64,000 nucleotides of DNA from Saccharina japonica (Eukaryota; Sar; Phaeophyceae; Laminariales; Laminariaceae), in NCBI GenBank assembly GCA_008828725.1, contig MEHQ01002079.1, positions 91,443-155,442 of the forward strand, read 5' to 3'. The notes beneath the pieces were generated by a model that saw only the letters and a list, made by a program, of their open reading frames with translations, searched no databases and was not told where the DNA came from. Shown one piece after another: positions 1-11,516 of this stretch. The translations under genes and the position numbers were made by a program. Position 1 is the stretch's first letter; each line of letters opens with the position of its first letter.

Positions 1-2
1 CT

Positions 3-617
3 CCGGGGGAAGTACGTGCCGTTGCACAGACCTCGGACCTCAGTGAGCCTTCATGCGGTCGCCCCTCGTGCTCGGTCAGTAAGATGGGTGACGCCGGCGT
101 TTTGGCTACTGTGCCGACACAAGACAGCCTCGATGCCCGCGATGTGTCCGCAAGGTACTCGCCGAAGAGCGACGCTGACGGGGATATATCGCAAGGTTTT
201 TCTCGACGACGCTCTCTTTCGCGGTCTGGCGTGCACCAACACTCAGGCAGCAACAGTAGCGCCGAGCTCAGCACCGGTCCTGCGACGACCAGTGCTGCCG
301 CCAACCCTTCGCCTAAGACCTTGGAGTTCCGCTCGGAATCGGCGGGTGGCGGCACTGATGATGGTGGAGACGACCGAACAAGCAGTAGGGGTGGCCACTG
401 CAGCAACAGTGGTGGTGTTAGGGATAGTAAGAGTGGTGCGATCGGTGTTGGTGTTGGTGCTGCTGGTGGTGGTGCTGGCGCAGTGTGCGAAGTGGACGGG
501 GGCAAGGACAGTGCTGATGAGGCGGTTGCACCGGCACTACCGGCGGTAGGACGACGGAGAAGGCCTCCACGGTCCTCCTTGCTCGACTTAGCGTATCAGA
601 GCATCGACGACATATAA
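3..617 (+). CDS. 3' end of an unrecognised Ser/Gly-rich protein (partial)
   Basis: The frame is open from the first bases of the window and ends at TAA 615-617, so the 5' part lies off the left edge. An internal ATG at 84 exists, but the open frame before it suggests it is not the start. The visible C-terminus of about 204 residues is hydrophilic and low-complexity: Ser-rich stretches, a Gly/Val/Ala run around 430-480, then a basic RRRRPPRSSLLDLAYQSIDDI-like tail. No catalytic motif, membrane segment or known domain is visible. A second open frame (16-549) overlaps it but is Arg/Val-rich and looks like a shadow. Coding is inferred from the long open frame ending in non-repetitive sequence. 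The first exon boundary and function are unknown. Confidence 0.5.
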   Translation, partial: PGEVRAVAQTSDLSEPSCGRPSCSVSKMGDAGVLATVPTQDSLDARDVSARYSPKSDADGDISQGFSRRRSLSRSGVHQHSGSNSSAELSTGPATTSAAANPSPKTLEFRSESAGGGTDDGGDDRTSSRGGHCSNSGGVRDSKSGAIGVGVGAAGGGAGAVCEVDGGKDSADEAVAPALPAVGRRRRPPRSSLLDLAYQSIDDI

Positions 618-1186
618 GTAGCGTGCACTACTACGGTGAGTGTGCCGTGTGAAACAACCAACGAAAAAAAGAGGGGAAATCCTCGGTTAAATACACTGTA
701 ACCTGCAGTTGGGCTATTCCGTTTCTATTCAAGTTACCGATATGTGATTGTCGTTTTAAACACATGTTAGGAGTGTCCACAGCAGTGTTCTAGGGGATTA
801 AACCCCACGGTGACTTACCGGTATTCACCCCGCGCGAGGCTGTACCCATGTGACATGACGTGATGTTTTCTCATCCACAATGCGCGGTATCCTCAGGGGC
901 ATGCCGCACGCCTCACGAGAGATGGGTGGTGGCACTGACTGACATAACTGGTAGTGTGTTTGCGACCATCTCGGGGTTCGTGATCTGTCTTTCACTTGCG
1001 ACGCCCTCCGCCGCCAGTCACACGTGTTCAATATATTTCCATTTGTGTTGGCCCTGCGCCGGCCGCCCCCCTCCCCCCATTGCTTCGTTGGGGGTGGATG
1101 GGATGATTTGGTCTGCCAACGCGCGGCACAGGGTCGCTAACTTCTGTTCCAATTGTTCTTCGTCGAAAACCTTTTCGCCCCCCCAA
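618..1186. other. Intergenic, no gene seen
   Basis: Downstream of the left-edge gene. It holds the likely 3' UTR and unremarkable sequence. Short open frames on both strands here have no recognisable content. Confidence 0.5.
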
Positions 1187-1377
1187 GCGGTTCTTAGTAG
1201 GATGCAGCTCACCCTTCATGCGACTCGCCCAACACCTCACGGTGCTTCGCGCTTGGTGCTAGCAATGTCTTCCTGGTCGGTGAAAACCCGACATGCTCCG
1301 TCCCGGTATTGTAGGGATGCGAGGGTCTATGGTCATACGACTACGGCCATGCATGAAAATGAAGTACCCCCCCCCCT
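1187..1377 (+). repeat. Full-length copy of a C-tailed short interspersed element
   Basis: About 190 bp beginning GCGGTTCTTAG and ending CCATGCATGAAAATGAAGTAC followed by a run of C. The conserved core includes a small hairpin (GTCGG, loop, CCCGAC) and the segment GTAGGGATGCGAGGGTCTAT. Near full-length sisters lie at 48876-49081 (minus) and 60889-61079 (plus). 3' parts lie at 24160, 42533 (diverged), 42740, 44197, 45210, 46437 and 51842, and in the tandem segments at 15856 and 19533. There is no coding capacity. It behaves like a dispersed non-autonomous element, but its class is not proven. Confidence 0.7.
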
Positions 1378-1487
1378 TCTCTGGGTATAGACTAGCGGTC
1401 CGTTTAGCCCTGGTGTCTGGTGGAACCCCTGGTGTTTGGTGTTTTTACGCTTCGTCGAATGCCGTACTGATATACTGCTGTCTTTCG

Positions 1488-2150
1488 ATATTCCGCTTCA
1501 ATGACAGATCGGCACCGATGATGATGCAGAACACCACTACCAGGGGTCGCATCGACACACAGAGCACCACCGTCTGGAGCTGCACCCTACAGTACCTCGA
1601 GCACACACAAGATGGCCTGTCACCGAGGCGACGAGGCACAAGAAAGGCTCCACCTTGCAGAAGAAGCAGTTCGCTATGCGAGACACGACGGCACATCTTC
1701 CGACGAAGGCGGAGGTAAGGCAGCATCAAAAGCCAGTGAGCAATGAGGGAAGCAGCCGTCAAAGAAGAGGCCAACCTGCGACTGGACCGGCTCATCGACA
1801 AATCATCTTCTCTCATATACGAGAGCAGATATTTCGTCGATGAGCCGAACCAGTCGCAGATTGGCCTCTCTTTTGGGGTCTGCTTCGCTCATTACTCGCT
1901 GACTTTTGGTGCTGCCTCGCCGTCGCCTCCCTCGTCGGGGGAGATGTCGTGACTCGCATAGCGAAATGCTTCTTCTGCAAAGGTAGAGCCTTCCTTGTAC
2001 CTCTCGTCGTCGGCGTGTGTACTCGAGGCACAGCAGTAGGGTGACGCCGATTTGCGGCTCCAGATAGATGTCGGCAGTGCTCTGTGCGTCGATGCGGTCC
2101 CTGATGGTGGTGCTCTGCTTCATCAATGAATATCTGACATTGAACAGCCC
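1488..2150. repeat. Foldback of a diverged gene fragment (arms about 330 bp)
   Basis: 1488-1815 and the reverse complement of 1826-2150 align along their length with substitutions and small indels. The centre is near 1820. Read toward the centre, both arms can encode a similar peptide stretch around AEEAxRYAxHD, followed by an acidic/Gly segment, and later EANLRLxRLID. Stops interrupt both. This suggests an inverted duplication of an old coding fragment; no family is recognised. Confidence 0.55.
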
Positions 2151-2253
2151 CAATCAAAATACTCCGTGTACGTATGTATGTACGTAGCCGTTCTCTTTAC
2201 GTAGTGTGATATTTCCGAAAGCTGTTAATAGCTTCCGTGGACAAAAAATACTA

Positions 2254-2358
2254 TTACGAGGGACCATAGTAAATAGGACCAAAAATGGTTAGTGAAAATA
2301 GGTAAATATATAGTTTTTTGTGTGTATCGTAGGTCCTATTTACTATGCCCCCCCGCAA
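2254..2358. repeat. Small MITE with GTAAATAGGACC inverted termini
   Basis: About 105 bp. The left end (GGGACCATAGTAAATAGGAC) is mirrored at the right end (GGTCCTATTTACTATG). The core is AT-rich. The same termini occur at 63320-63424 and in a broken composite at 53880-54510, and a single left end is at 24847. Confidence 0.65.
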
Positions 2359-5300
2359 TAGTAGAGATGTAAGTGAGGCAAGGTGGCCTCTTGCTGCTGG
2401 CCGTGTGCGGTTGAAGAAAAAAAAAACGTAGTAAATAGTTGAAACCCCACCGCACTCAAAACACGCCACCAAATCCACAGCAGCCCGGCGACCGGCGACC
2501 AACTCGAGGCGGCGTGCGCCTAAGCACCTTCCACGCGTTGGCCCATACCTGTTCGCTTCCATAGTAGATTCCGAGGTTTGTGGAAATCGGCCCCGAACAA
2601 CTCTCACATTCAGTGCTATTGCCATAAAACGCAGACAGGCAGTAAACAGCACACAGCAGACAGACCCTGTAGACAGACTACTTATGTTATGGAAGTCTGT
2701 TAGTTTTTTTTGCCTTATGCGCAAAAAACAGCCTCATTATTATACATAGGTTTGACTGCCCCCAAGACTTTACTCTTAGGTTTTCCTTCTGGGGTGAATC
2801 TCAAACCACTACGTATAGACATTGAGGCGTGGATCTTGAAGGGGATACGAATCTGAAGCGGACATGTGAGGGCGATTGTTTTAGGACCCCGGGGCGTCAA
2901 ACCAGCCAGCCCCTACCCAACAAAAGCGCCAAGCACGTCATGCCATACAGTTCTATCCCACCCCCCCCCCCTCAAATTATCCTCTACGATTTCCCCCCAG
3001 TAGCAGCAGCAGGCTGCGATGCTCGTACATCGTACGGCAGTAGTACAGTAGTAGTATACGCTGACCTAGCCCCGCGGGGCACCGAGGATATAGCGGGCGA
3101 GGGGCCTCCCTGGTATATGTGCACAGCTAGCTATAAATGCGCTCAAGCACGTTCACCACAACAAAAGGACACCACAAAGAAAAACACACAACATATATAT
3201 CAGTAACAGTACGTAGCAGCAGCAGGAACCCTCACAAAGTCGCGGACGATCTACGTATGTTGTACGTATGATACCAGCAATCGGTCATCGCTACCAAGCC
3301 CATCAACCTACGAGAGTGCGTGTATCATGGTATCATGGTATCATACACCATCCCGTAGGACCACACTGTGACGTAGTGGTATGAATACACGAGGCTCAGC
3401 ATCATCCACGAAGCGAAAAAAACGCACACGCGCGATCAACAACAATAATAGCAAATAACGTAACTACAGTACCACCTGTGTTATCCATCAATTCATTTGA
3501 AAAAAAAAGACATTTCCCAACTTTAGAATGATTTTGTCCTTCCTGTTATGTATTTTTTGTGGTCTGTCCCCGGCGTTTTCTCATTTTTTTGTCGTTCGAG
3601 GTTGTACCAGCTTCCTTTCCGCTTCCTCCTTGCGCATCGCATGTCTCCCCTCGTTCCTCCACATAATATACTTCCGCGAGCACCGTACGAGCGTTCCTTG
3701 TTGCTTGCTCCCCCTCTCCTCGATCTCTCGCGTTAAAAAAATAAACTACAGGTAGATAAGACTCTTAGGAAATCAGTTCGTGGGCCCCTACGTATCACTA
3801 AGACCTCAGTAAACTTGTGAGCAAAGAAAGACATAACAGAAGAGTGCATCTGCGCCTCGACTGTCGCCCCAACGGCGGGGATAAAAGCTTCCTGCCAAAA
3901 CAAAGGGCGATGCGGGATCATCGTCGCCATGTATATACACCCGCGTAAAAGGTTTCGCGAGCAAGCAATTTTCGACTCAAGGAAGGGTGCTCGCCGTAGT
4001 CTAGTTAGCCGGGGGATATGAGGGGAGGATCCCCGGTTCGACTCGGCGACGTCAGTAGCATGTTGCCTTCTTGACTGAGTAGCGTGGAGAACACGCCAGG
4101 TGCAGGGTATACTAGGATCGGGTACGAGACGGCTGATTCCAGAGATCGACAGCGAACGATGGCGCGAAGTGTGGCCAGGGAGTAACCCTTGCCTCGTACG
4201 TATTCGAAGGATATGTTGGGATGTAGTCAGTCGTTATACTCGTGCACGGGACAAACTTATACCGAGCTGACGGCAACAACAGCGAGTAGTCTTGGCATAC
4301 GAATAGCAACAGTCGCACAATAATACGAGTACTGCTGTATGCAGATATCTATAACCTCGACAAATGATGGAAACCGACGCGGGACAGTATCCATGCGACG
4401 GTTCAGTCGAGAGCCTGGCACCTGGCACCCACATCGCCCCCCAATGCTTGAAAGTGAAACACTGGAAAACCCACAGCACACATTTCGAAAACACAGATAC
4501 CAAACGCGCGAGCATCACAAACTGCAGTATACCGGGTATCATTTTATTACGGCAGCAGCAGTAGAATACTATTTCGACAGCAGCAGAAGACTACTTCGAA
4601 GCATTTGAACAAAAAAGAGCTACGACGAGCCTCGCTGAAGATCTCTAATATGAATATGAATACTTTGCACCAAGTTCTTCGTGTACAATACCGTTGTCGG
4701 GCGTACTACAACAGTAGTACGTGGTGGGATAGCAAAAAAGAGCTACTTACTACTTGGTATGCTACGTTCACTACGACCAGCCGCACGGGACACCTACTGT
4801 ACACGAATACTTTATAGCCTGGTAGCAAACTTCTCCAGGTACCACAGACCTCAGAATATACGTATTATTGCAACTGCTGCCAGCGTTTTGCACGATGAGT
4901 GAATTGTGGTTGCTTCGCCCCGGCGCATCGTTGACTACTACTGTTGACTCCAATCACCGAGAGCTCTTTCTTTCGCTCTTCACACCACGCATGGGTCGTC
5001 GAAAAACGACGATAACAAAATGCATGCGCGCTGCAAAACGAAAGCCTTTCGGCGCCTACTACTATAGTGCGCTTTGATGTCCTGCTACTACTACTGTATA
5101 CCTTGTACCTCTATACCATACTATCCAACTGGATACGAAATATTTCACCCCTCTTACTCCCAGCTTACTCTTCTACCCCTCGTAGAGATAACCGCGTCAC
5201 AATCCTTGTATATAGTACCGTACCCACGGATTGCATTCATTCAACCTTTATTTTACAGCAAAAAAAAAATAATTCGACGCAGCAAGTCGACGAGGAAAGT

Positions 5301-5689
5301 AAGAAAGGGCTGAACTCTTCTCGCGATAAAAATGATTTCACGAACCGTAGTGGGAAGTGGGAAGGGGGGAGAAGAGAGCCAGCTATGTGACCCCGCATCC
5401 GAGATACGACTACAGCACTAGGAAGGAAAGAGAACCAAAAAAGACGAAGAAGATAATGAATGGTAAGAAGAAAAAATTCGACGATGAATCAACGAAGCAC
5501 ACATCTAAAACTCGTCCACTACCTTGTGGACTAGAATGACGCATGAAGCGTTGGAAACGGCAACAACGACGAAGAACAAATCAACCACGGTATTTTTGGT
5601 CTTTGCAGCACAAACCTTGTTCACCAAACCAATCGCCGAAGAGACTTGACAAATAAAATACGAGGGAAACGCAGCAAACAACTTCACAA
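2359..5689. other. Intergenic, no gene seen
   Basis: Mixed-composition DNA without a supportable gene. All open frames are short and lack recognisable motifs. The only structured piece noted is the tRNA-like segment near 3987-4052. TATCATGG is repeated briefly near 3327-3350. Confidence 0.4.
3987..4052 (+). other. tRNA-like segment (probable relic)
   Basis: Contains an A-box-like TAGTCTAGTTAGC and a B-box-like GGTTCGACTC. TCGCCG near the start pairs with CGGCGA near the end, and GGGGAT pairs with ATCCCC as an anticodon-like arm. The T stem does not pair properly and the anticodon loop is too long, so this is not a convincing functional tRNA gene. Confidence 0.25.
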
Positions 5690-6250
5690 ATATAATATAC
5701 GAGGGAATAAGAGCCCCCCCCGCCCCCACGGCGGTAGGGCCACAAGCGTGAGCGGCTCGTATTAAAAAAATAACTCAATAGGAAGGACACTATTTATTTC
5801 CGCTGCTTTTTTTTTTCGGGTGCTTATGAGTGATGAACGTTAAAGCTCATGCTACACATTGTTGTCGGATATCAAGAATACTTCGTACGATTATTTGGGC
5901 AAAAATATCGAAGGATTACTTGTTTCTGTCTCAAGGCGGGATAATCATCATAATGTAGCAGTTGCAAACAACGACATTATATGGAGAGGGGGTTGTCGTT
6001 CGATGCTTCCTCGGAAGTCAACGGGGAGGAGGTTGAAGGTGTAGGGCTAATTGAAGACACCTAGTTTTCGTAGTATCGGCGATTGCAAATCACCGTTTTA
6101 GGTGTGGACTTATTGGGGCCTGGGTGAATGAAATATGTGAGATTTCATCATGTTGGCACAGCAGCAGTAATTTTCACTAATAATATCGCTACACATTGTC
6201 GGGTGGGGTTAGGATTACGCTGGGCTGGGTAATTCGTCGATATTTTACCG

Positions 6251-6330
6251 CTATAGCTAAGTAGGTAATACTCTCACATTTGACGTCGTCGAGGACACGG
6301 GTTCGAATCTCACGTCGAAAGTTTCTTTTA
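6251..6330 (+). other. tRNA-like promoter segment in repeat unit
   Basis: CTATAGCTAAGTAGGTAAT resembles an A box and GGTTCGAATCTC matches a B box, about 35 bp apart. Related copies lie on the minus strand near 14620-14700 and 18295-18370, and an A-box half copy is at 6955. Cloverleaf pairing is poor, so it may be a Pol III-type promoter of a short interspersed element rather than a tRNA. Confidence 0.3.
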
Positions 6331-6374
6331 CAGAAACGCTCGAGCGTGCGTCCCTAAAAAACACGTCTCCCTGG

Positions 6375-6810
6375 CAAAGATGTCGGGAGACAAGTCAATG
6401 TCAAGCTGTCTGTCTGTCAAGGCTGTCTGTCAAGGCAAATCCAGCTGTCTAGACATATGTCCCCAATCCCCCTGGAAGAAAAAGCCTCCTAATATCTGTG
6501 GAAAACCCTTTTTTTTCCCTTTTGTGAGGCTATTTTACTCGTTTGATAAAGCTAATTTCAAATCGTCGATATTCTGCAGTTCAATTTCAATATTTTTCTG
6601 TAGATCGGACTCGGAAATGTAGCAATATGCCGAAAAAAAACAAAACACAGGGGAAAATATCAATTTATACACTATTGTCAGGCGTTTTTCACAAATCGGG
6701 GATTTTTCGGTAGTGTCCCCTGTTTTTTGCTGTCAAGGCTGTCTGTCAAGGTATTTGCCTTGACGCTGTCTGTCAATAAGGGGTGAAAGTGCTGTCTCCC
6801 GACATCTTTG
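6375..6810. mobile_element. hAT-like MITE with 8-bp target duplication
   Basis: 436 bp with inverted ends CAAAGATGTCGGGAGACA. It is flanked by the direct repeat CTCCCTGG (6367-6374 and 6811-6818). Sister copies B and C have a single CTCC(C/T)TGG-like site and no insert at the matching place, near 14570 and 18240, which gives an empty site. An 8-bp duplication and CA-starting termini fit the hAT superfamily. The interior has TGTCTGTCAAGGC repeats and no transposase. Confidence 0.85.
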
Positions 6811-8522
6811 CTCCCTGGTTCCCCAGCTATCGAAATGAAGCGGGTAGGTCAACGTACGGCCGTATACGGTACCGACGTCCCAAAGATTCCGCCGTTCAGA
6901 GGGGGGGAGAGTGTTATAAGGATTACCCTCGGCTGGGTAGTTAATCGATATGTTACCCCTATAGCTCAGTAGGTAATACCCTCACAAAATACTATTAATA
7001 TACCATGTACAATATCCCTACCAGTAAGTCCCAAATATCGAATAATGCATGGGAGACGAACAGAAGTGACATACCCATAGATCCCCGTGTCCCCCATTGC
7101 GCGTGCTTGCATGGTTTTGATGGGTCACTTAGACTTAGTGTTCTGTCCAATTTATCATAGCAACTTAGAGTGGAGCAAATGCAAACAAAAATAATCCAGT
7201 TTTTTCTCCCACACACGTATTCAAAACGCACGCTTCTCCCTACGCCGGCATGCCCGGCACCGTCTTCTCACGTCGCAGGTTGGCATACTGTAGTACAACT
7301 CGTACGTGCGCCGTGCTTGTCTTCGTGATTCGCGGCTGCTCTACGTACGAGTATCGCAGCAGTACGGTTGCTACTTTTAATATTTGCTGAGATTGTACCG
7401 TTCATCCTCGCTCTGGTCGTACTCGTATCATATGATACGTACGTCGCCTGTTACGTGCGCGACGAAAGCACCACTGCTTTAGAAACGGACGAGGTCTCTG
7501 AAGGCCTTTAAACCTTTAAACAACATCCCCTCCTCCTCTGCTCGTGCTCAAAGCCGTCCCAAACTCGTCCAACCTGCACATATTCGGAGATCACCGTAAG
7601 GATCTCCCATGCAAGTATCACTAAATCCCCCTGTCATAAGATCTCCGTCGTACAAACTGTGTCGTCGAGCCTGGATGCTCCAACAAACTGGCGTCTCCTC
7701 GACGTTACACAGACAAGAAACGAAAGTGCCACAGGCTCAAGCAGAACCTGAGCCCGTACTCATACTCGTACGAGTACGTATGTACGACGGGGATACGTAG
7801 TTGATACCTGGTTCGTACATACCAGACAACACGTACGAGTACATACGTCAAGTACTCGTATTCGTACGCATATACGACAGGGATATTTGGTTTATATACC
7901 AGGTACGTACGAGTATCATACAAGAAAAAATCACATTTTTTCAAGTTTGACATTTTGACATATCGATCGACAAACCCAACGACTGCGTCATGGACTCTGA
8001 ACGCGTCGCGCTGGTTAGGACCTCCGACCCACCTTAGTGTCACAGTCCACACACCTCGGTCGATGATATGTGGAGGGCGCCGATCAGGCGTCTGGTGAAA
8101 ACACATTTGGCTGATGATGAGTTCAAAACAGAATACCAAAACTCTCCGATCGCAAGAAAGACAATTTTTGAAGGTTTTTGGACGAAGGCCGTCGGACGCC
8201 GCAAGTAACCGCTCGCCCCCTAGACTACGAATCGTAATGATACCTTCGAGGCCGCTATGCTTATTTGCTGGCCTTGCCCGGTACGAAGTTAGTCAGTCGT
8301 GGACTGAGTCTATATCGAGATCGAAAGTCAACCGCCGCATGCAGAATATATGTTCTGTTTGTGGTTGATTTGAAAAAATTGGGCATCAAAGCAAACTGTT
8401 TTTTTTTTTCCCCATCGGCGCTACTCTAAGTTGCTATGATAAAGTGGGCATCAAAGATTACTTGATTAAAGTATTGTTTTTTGGGCATCAGACGAACTAT
8501 ATATAATAGATAGATAGATAGA

Positions 8523-9854
8523 TCATACCAGGGTACAGAACAACGCCGGTTCACCGTGTTTGCTTGCCAACATAAGACCCGACCCGAGCGTGCCTCGGGG
8601 CAACTTGTCGGACATCGGATATCGGATGTGTATCGAAAATCGGGAAAAACTCTATTTTCCGATTTGATATCATACGTAACCGACACGATCCCCCCCCCGA
8701 TTTATCGGAACTTACGATACGATGTCCAACACTACTATTAATAGCCTCGAGTAAAGAACAAACAAGGGCGGCTATAACTACGTTGGTTTGTTCCCTCCCG
8801 GTTCCTCCCCATCGTGTGGTCGTGGATGGAAGTCTGTATGTACAAGCGAGCGAGGCACCGATCGATGTAACATGAATGAGCCCACGGACCAGCCAATGAG
8901 CACACTACTGTAGCACATAAGTATAAATACTACACGATGTCTTCGGCGCTTCAATTCAGCTCGCCTCCGACCAATCCGCGCTCCAGTGGACAGACTATTC
9001 CCCGAGTGCTGTAGAATTTTTATTTTGTATCATATCCCGTTAATCTTCATCCCGTATAACCCACCAAAACTCACCAAGTTGCTCACCATAGACAGAAGTG
9101 AGTACAAAGTTTAGACATAAAAAACTCACCAATTTGCTCACCACAGAGAGAGGTGAGTACAGAGTATTCAGCCAGCAACCAATTGAATGCTAGCTGCCGA
9201 GAAGCCTTTCTTTGCTCCAATTTATGATCATATAGCGGGAATACCGCGATTTTACTCGGTGCAACTTTATCGAAGGCGAACAAAAAACTATACTATCAGG
9301 CATCTATATCACACCTGGTAACGGCATTCAGTCAGGCAGAGAGTATCGCCGACAGGGGCTGCACCAGTAGACTATTAGTAGAAGCAGTTTACTCTCAATT
9401 TCGCTATCTCTTCTGAAAAACCTTGAGAATATACCAGAGGTGAAACGAAAATGTCCAGTGAGCAAATACGACCACCGCGTAGAAATCTTGCTCCAATTTT
9501 ATACCGCGATCTTTCTCTATGTATGTGATACTCGGTGCAACCTTATCGAAGGCGAACAAAACAGGAATCTGCCACACCACCTGGTACTGTGGTGGTCACC
9601 GGTATTCGGTATCACTAAGAAAAAAGTATCGCCGAGAAAAGTTGCTCCATTAGCATTAGATCTAGTATCTTACTTGAAGAAAAAAACATGATACACCTGC
9701 TACTGGAGCAACCTTATCAACGGTGAAATAAAACAATCCGAGGCCAAAGATCGCGGAGACACCTTGCTTCAAATGCATCTATACCATCATGCTTCGAGTA
9801 TGTATGTACCACCAACAAGTACCTCGAAACGGCGACAAACGATATACCCCTTAT
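8523..9854. other. Spacer between inverted repeat arms, no gene seen
   Basis: Separates two inverted arms (8220-8522 and 9855-10153). It has short internal direct repeats: CTCACCAA-TTGCTCACCA near 9068-9150, and a block ending CTTATCGAAGGCGAACAAAA near 9270 and again near 9560. No credible coding frame. Confidence 0.45.
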
Positions 9855-11172
9855 GCATAATCTATCTATTATATATAGTTCGTCTGATGCCCAAAAAACA
9901 ATACTTTAATCAAGTAATCTTTGATGCCCACTTTATCACAGCAACTTAGAGTAGCGATGATGAAAGAAAACAAATACAGTTTGCTTTGACGCCCAATTTT
10001 TTCAAATCAACCACAAATAGAACATATATTCTGCATGCGACGGTTGACTTTCGATCTCGATATAGACTCAGTCCACGACTGACTAACTTCGTACCGGGCA
10101 AGGCCAGCAAATAAGCATAGCGGCCTCGACGGTATCATTACGATTCGTAGTCTAGTGTAATGGTATGGGCTAGGAAGACCGGTAATTACCTCTGCATAGG
10201 TAATTGGTCCGTTTTCGTATAACTTGGATGGCATTCGTATTCGGTATTCGGGGTATTTATAATATCTGTGGGCCATACTTGAAGCCCACCGAGACAGATG
10301 TCATCTGGCTCGGGGATTAATATAAGCTGCTTCTCTTCTACGCTTGACTCTACGGAAAGTGAGTAACACCAAGGATGCTTAATAGACAAACCTGCAAGGG
10401 GATACTCTGTGTCTCACCCAGTCATATCACACGTGGCGTCGTTGCGGCTTCTTAGCCTAGCAACTTAGAGGTGTGGGAGGGGTTTTGAGGAGCCGCATCT
10501 TCGACTCATGTTCTAATTCGGGGAACTGGGATTTCCCCGTTTTTCCCATATTTCTGCATATACGGCTCATCAGGGTGGGCTAGTGTAATGGTATGGGCTA
10601 GGAAGGCCGGTAATTACCTCTGCATAGGTAATTGGTCCGTTTTCGTATAACTTGGATGGCATTCGTATTCGGTATTCGGGGTATTTATAATATCTGTGGG
10701 CCATACTTGAAGCCCATCCCGAGCCAGATGTCATCTGGCTCGGGGATTAATATAAGCTGCTTCTCTTCTACGCTTGACTCTACGGAAAGTGAGTAACACC
10801 AAGGATGCTTAATAGACAAACCTGCAAGGGGATACTCTGTGTCTCACCCAGTCATATCACACTAGGAGGCGAGCGGTTGCTTGCGGCGTCCGACGGCCTT
10901 CGTCCAAAAACCTTCAAAAATTGTCTTTCTTGCTATCGGAGAGTTTTGGTATTCTGTTTTGAACTCATCATCAGCCAAATGTGTTTTCACCAGACGCCTG
11001 ATCGGCGCCCTATACATATCGTCGACCGAGGTGTGTGGACTGTGACACTAAGGTGGACCGGAGGTCCTAACCAGCGCGACGCGGTAAGAGTCCATCACGC
11101 AGTCGTTGGGTTTGTCGATCGATATGTCAAAAGGTTAAACTCGAAAAATTGTGATTTTTTCTTGTATGTCAT
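9855..11172 (-). repeat. Large repeat unit, partial copy D, interrupted by a TRIM
   Basis: 9855-10155 is the reverse complement of 8220-8522. 10866-11172 continues the homology (compare 16830-17130 and the complement of 7924-8215). The two parts are split by a 706-bp insertion at 10156-10861. Together with copy A it forms a large imperfect inverted repeat. Confidence 0.7.
10156..10861 (+). mobile_element. TRIM-type miniature LTR retrotransposon
   Basis: Two direct terminal repeats, 10156-10431 and 10584-10861, differ at only a few positions. Both start TGTAATGG and end ATATCACA, the canonical TG...CA. The internal segment is only about 152 bp, opens with TGG three bases after the first LTR (a possible primer-binding site) and has AGGGTGGG shortly before the second. 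The element is flanked by CTAG on both sides. Copy C near 16825-16830 shows the uninterrupted site. Each LTR has a TATA-like TTAATATAAGC. It has no gag or pol. A decayed relative of the internal part plus LTR start is at 23836-24010. Confidence 0.85.
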
Positions 11173-11516
11173 GATACGTACCTGGTGTATTATTAAAAAA
11201 ATTAAAAAAACAACAGAACTGTGAGCTCGAGGATTTCGTCGAAGCTCATCTTTGCTAGCTGAGTGTAATACTTCGATCGCGCGTACTTACGGATTTTATA
11301 TGTCCTCATGTAGGATGTACATCCCGTATGAGGGGGACACAATCTGAGGCTGTAGAATTCAGGAAGTGTGTGTCTATTTGTGGGGGAAGAAATAATTAAA
11401 ATAAATTAAAATTAAAATTAAACAGTCTGAAATAAACGTACCAGGTATACTATAGTGTTCCGACGAGTTTACGTGATAGAGTGGTTCTACTATTTGTAGC
11501 CATGTATGGTATATAA
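11173..11516. other. Intergenic, no gene seen
   Basis: AT-rich spacer. An AAATTAAAATTAAA run near 11395-11425 is the only structure noted. Confidence 0.4.

Larger units (their letters stand above)
5690..8522 (+). repeat. Large repeat unit, copy A
   Basis: Homologous, in inverted orientation, to copies B (13459-16676) and C (16678-20352), and to part of copy D (9855-11172). The shared part runs from a GC-rich stretch near 5715-5760 through tRNA-like segments at 6251 and 6955 to the end near GATAGATAGAT. No open frame is conserved among copies beyond short ones with no recognisable product, so I treat it as non-coding duplicated or mobile DNA. It carries a private insertion at 6375-6810. Confidence 0.75.

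Noticed and set aside
860..1390. 176-codon plus-strand frame
   Set aside because: Runs into the C-tailed repeat and shares sequence with non-coding copies elsewhere.
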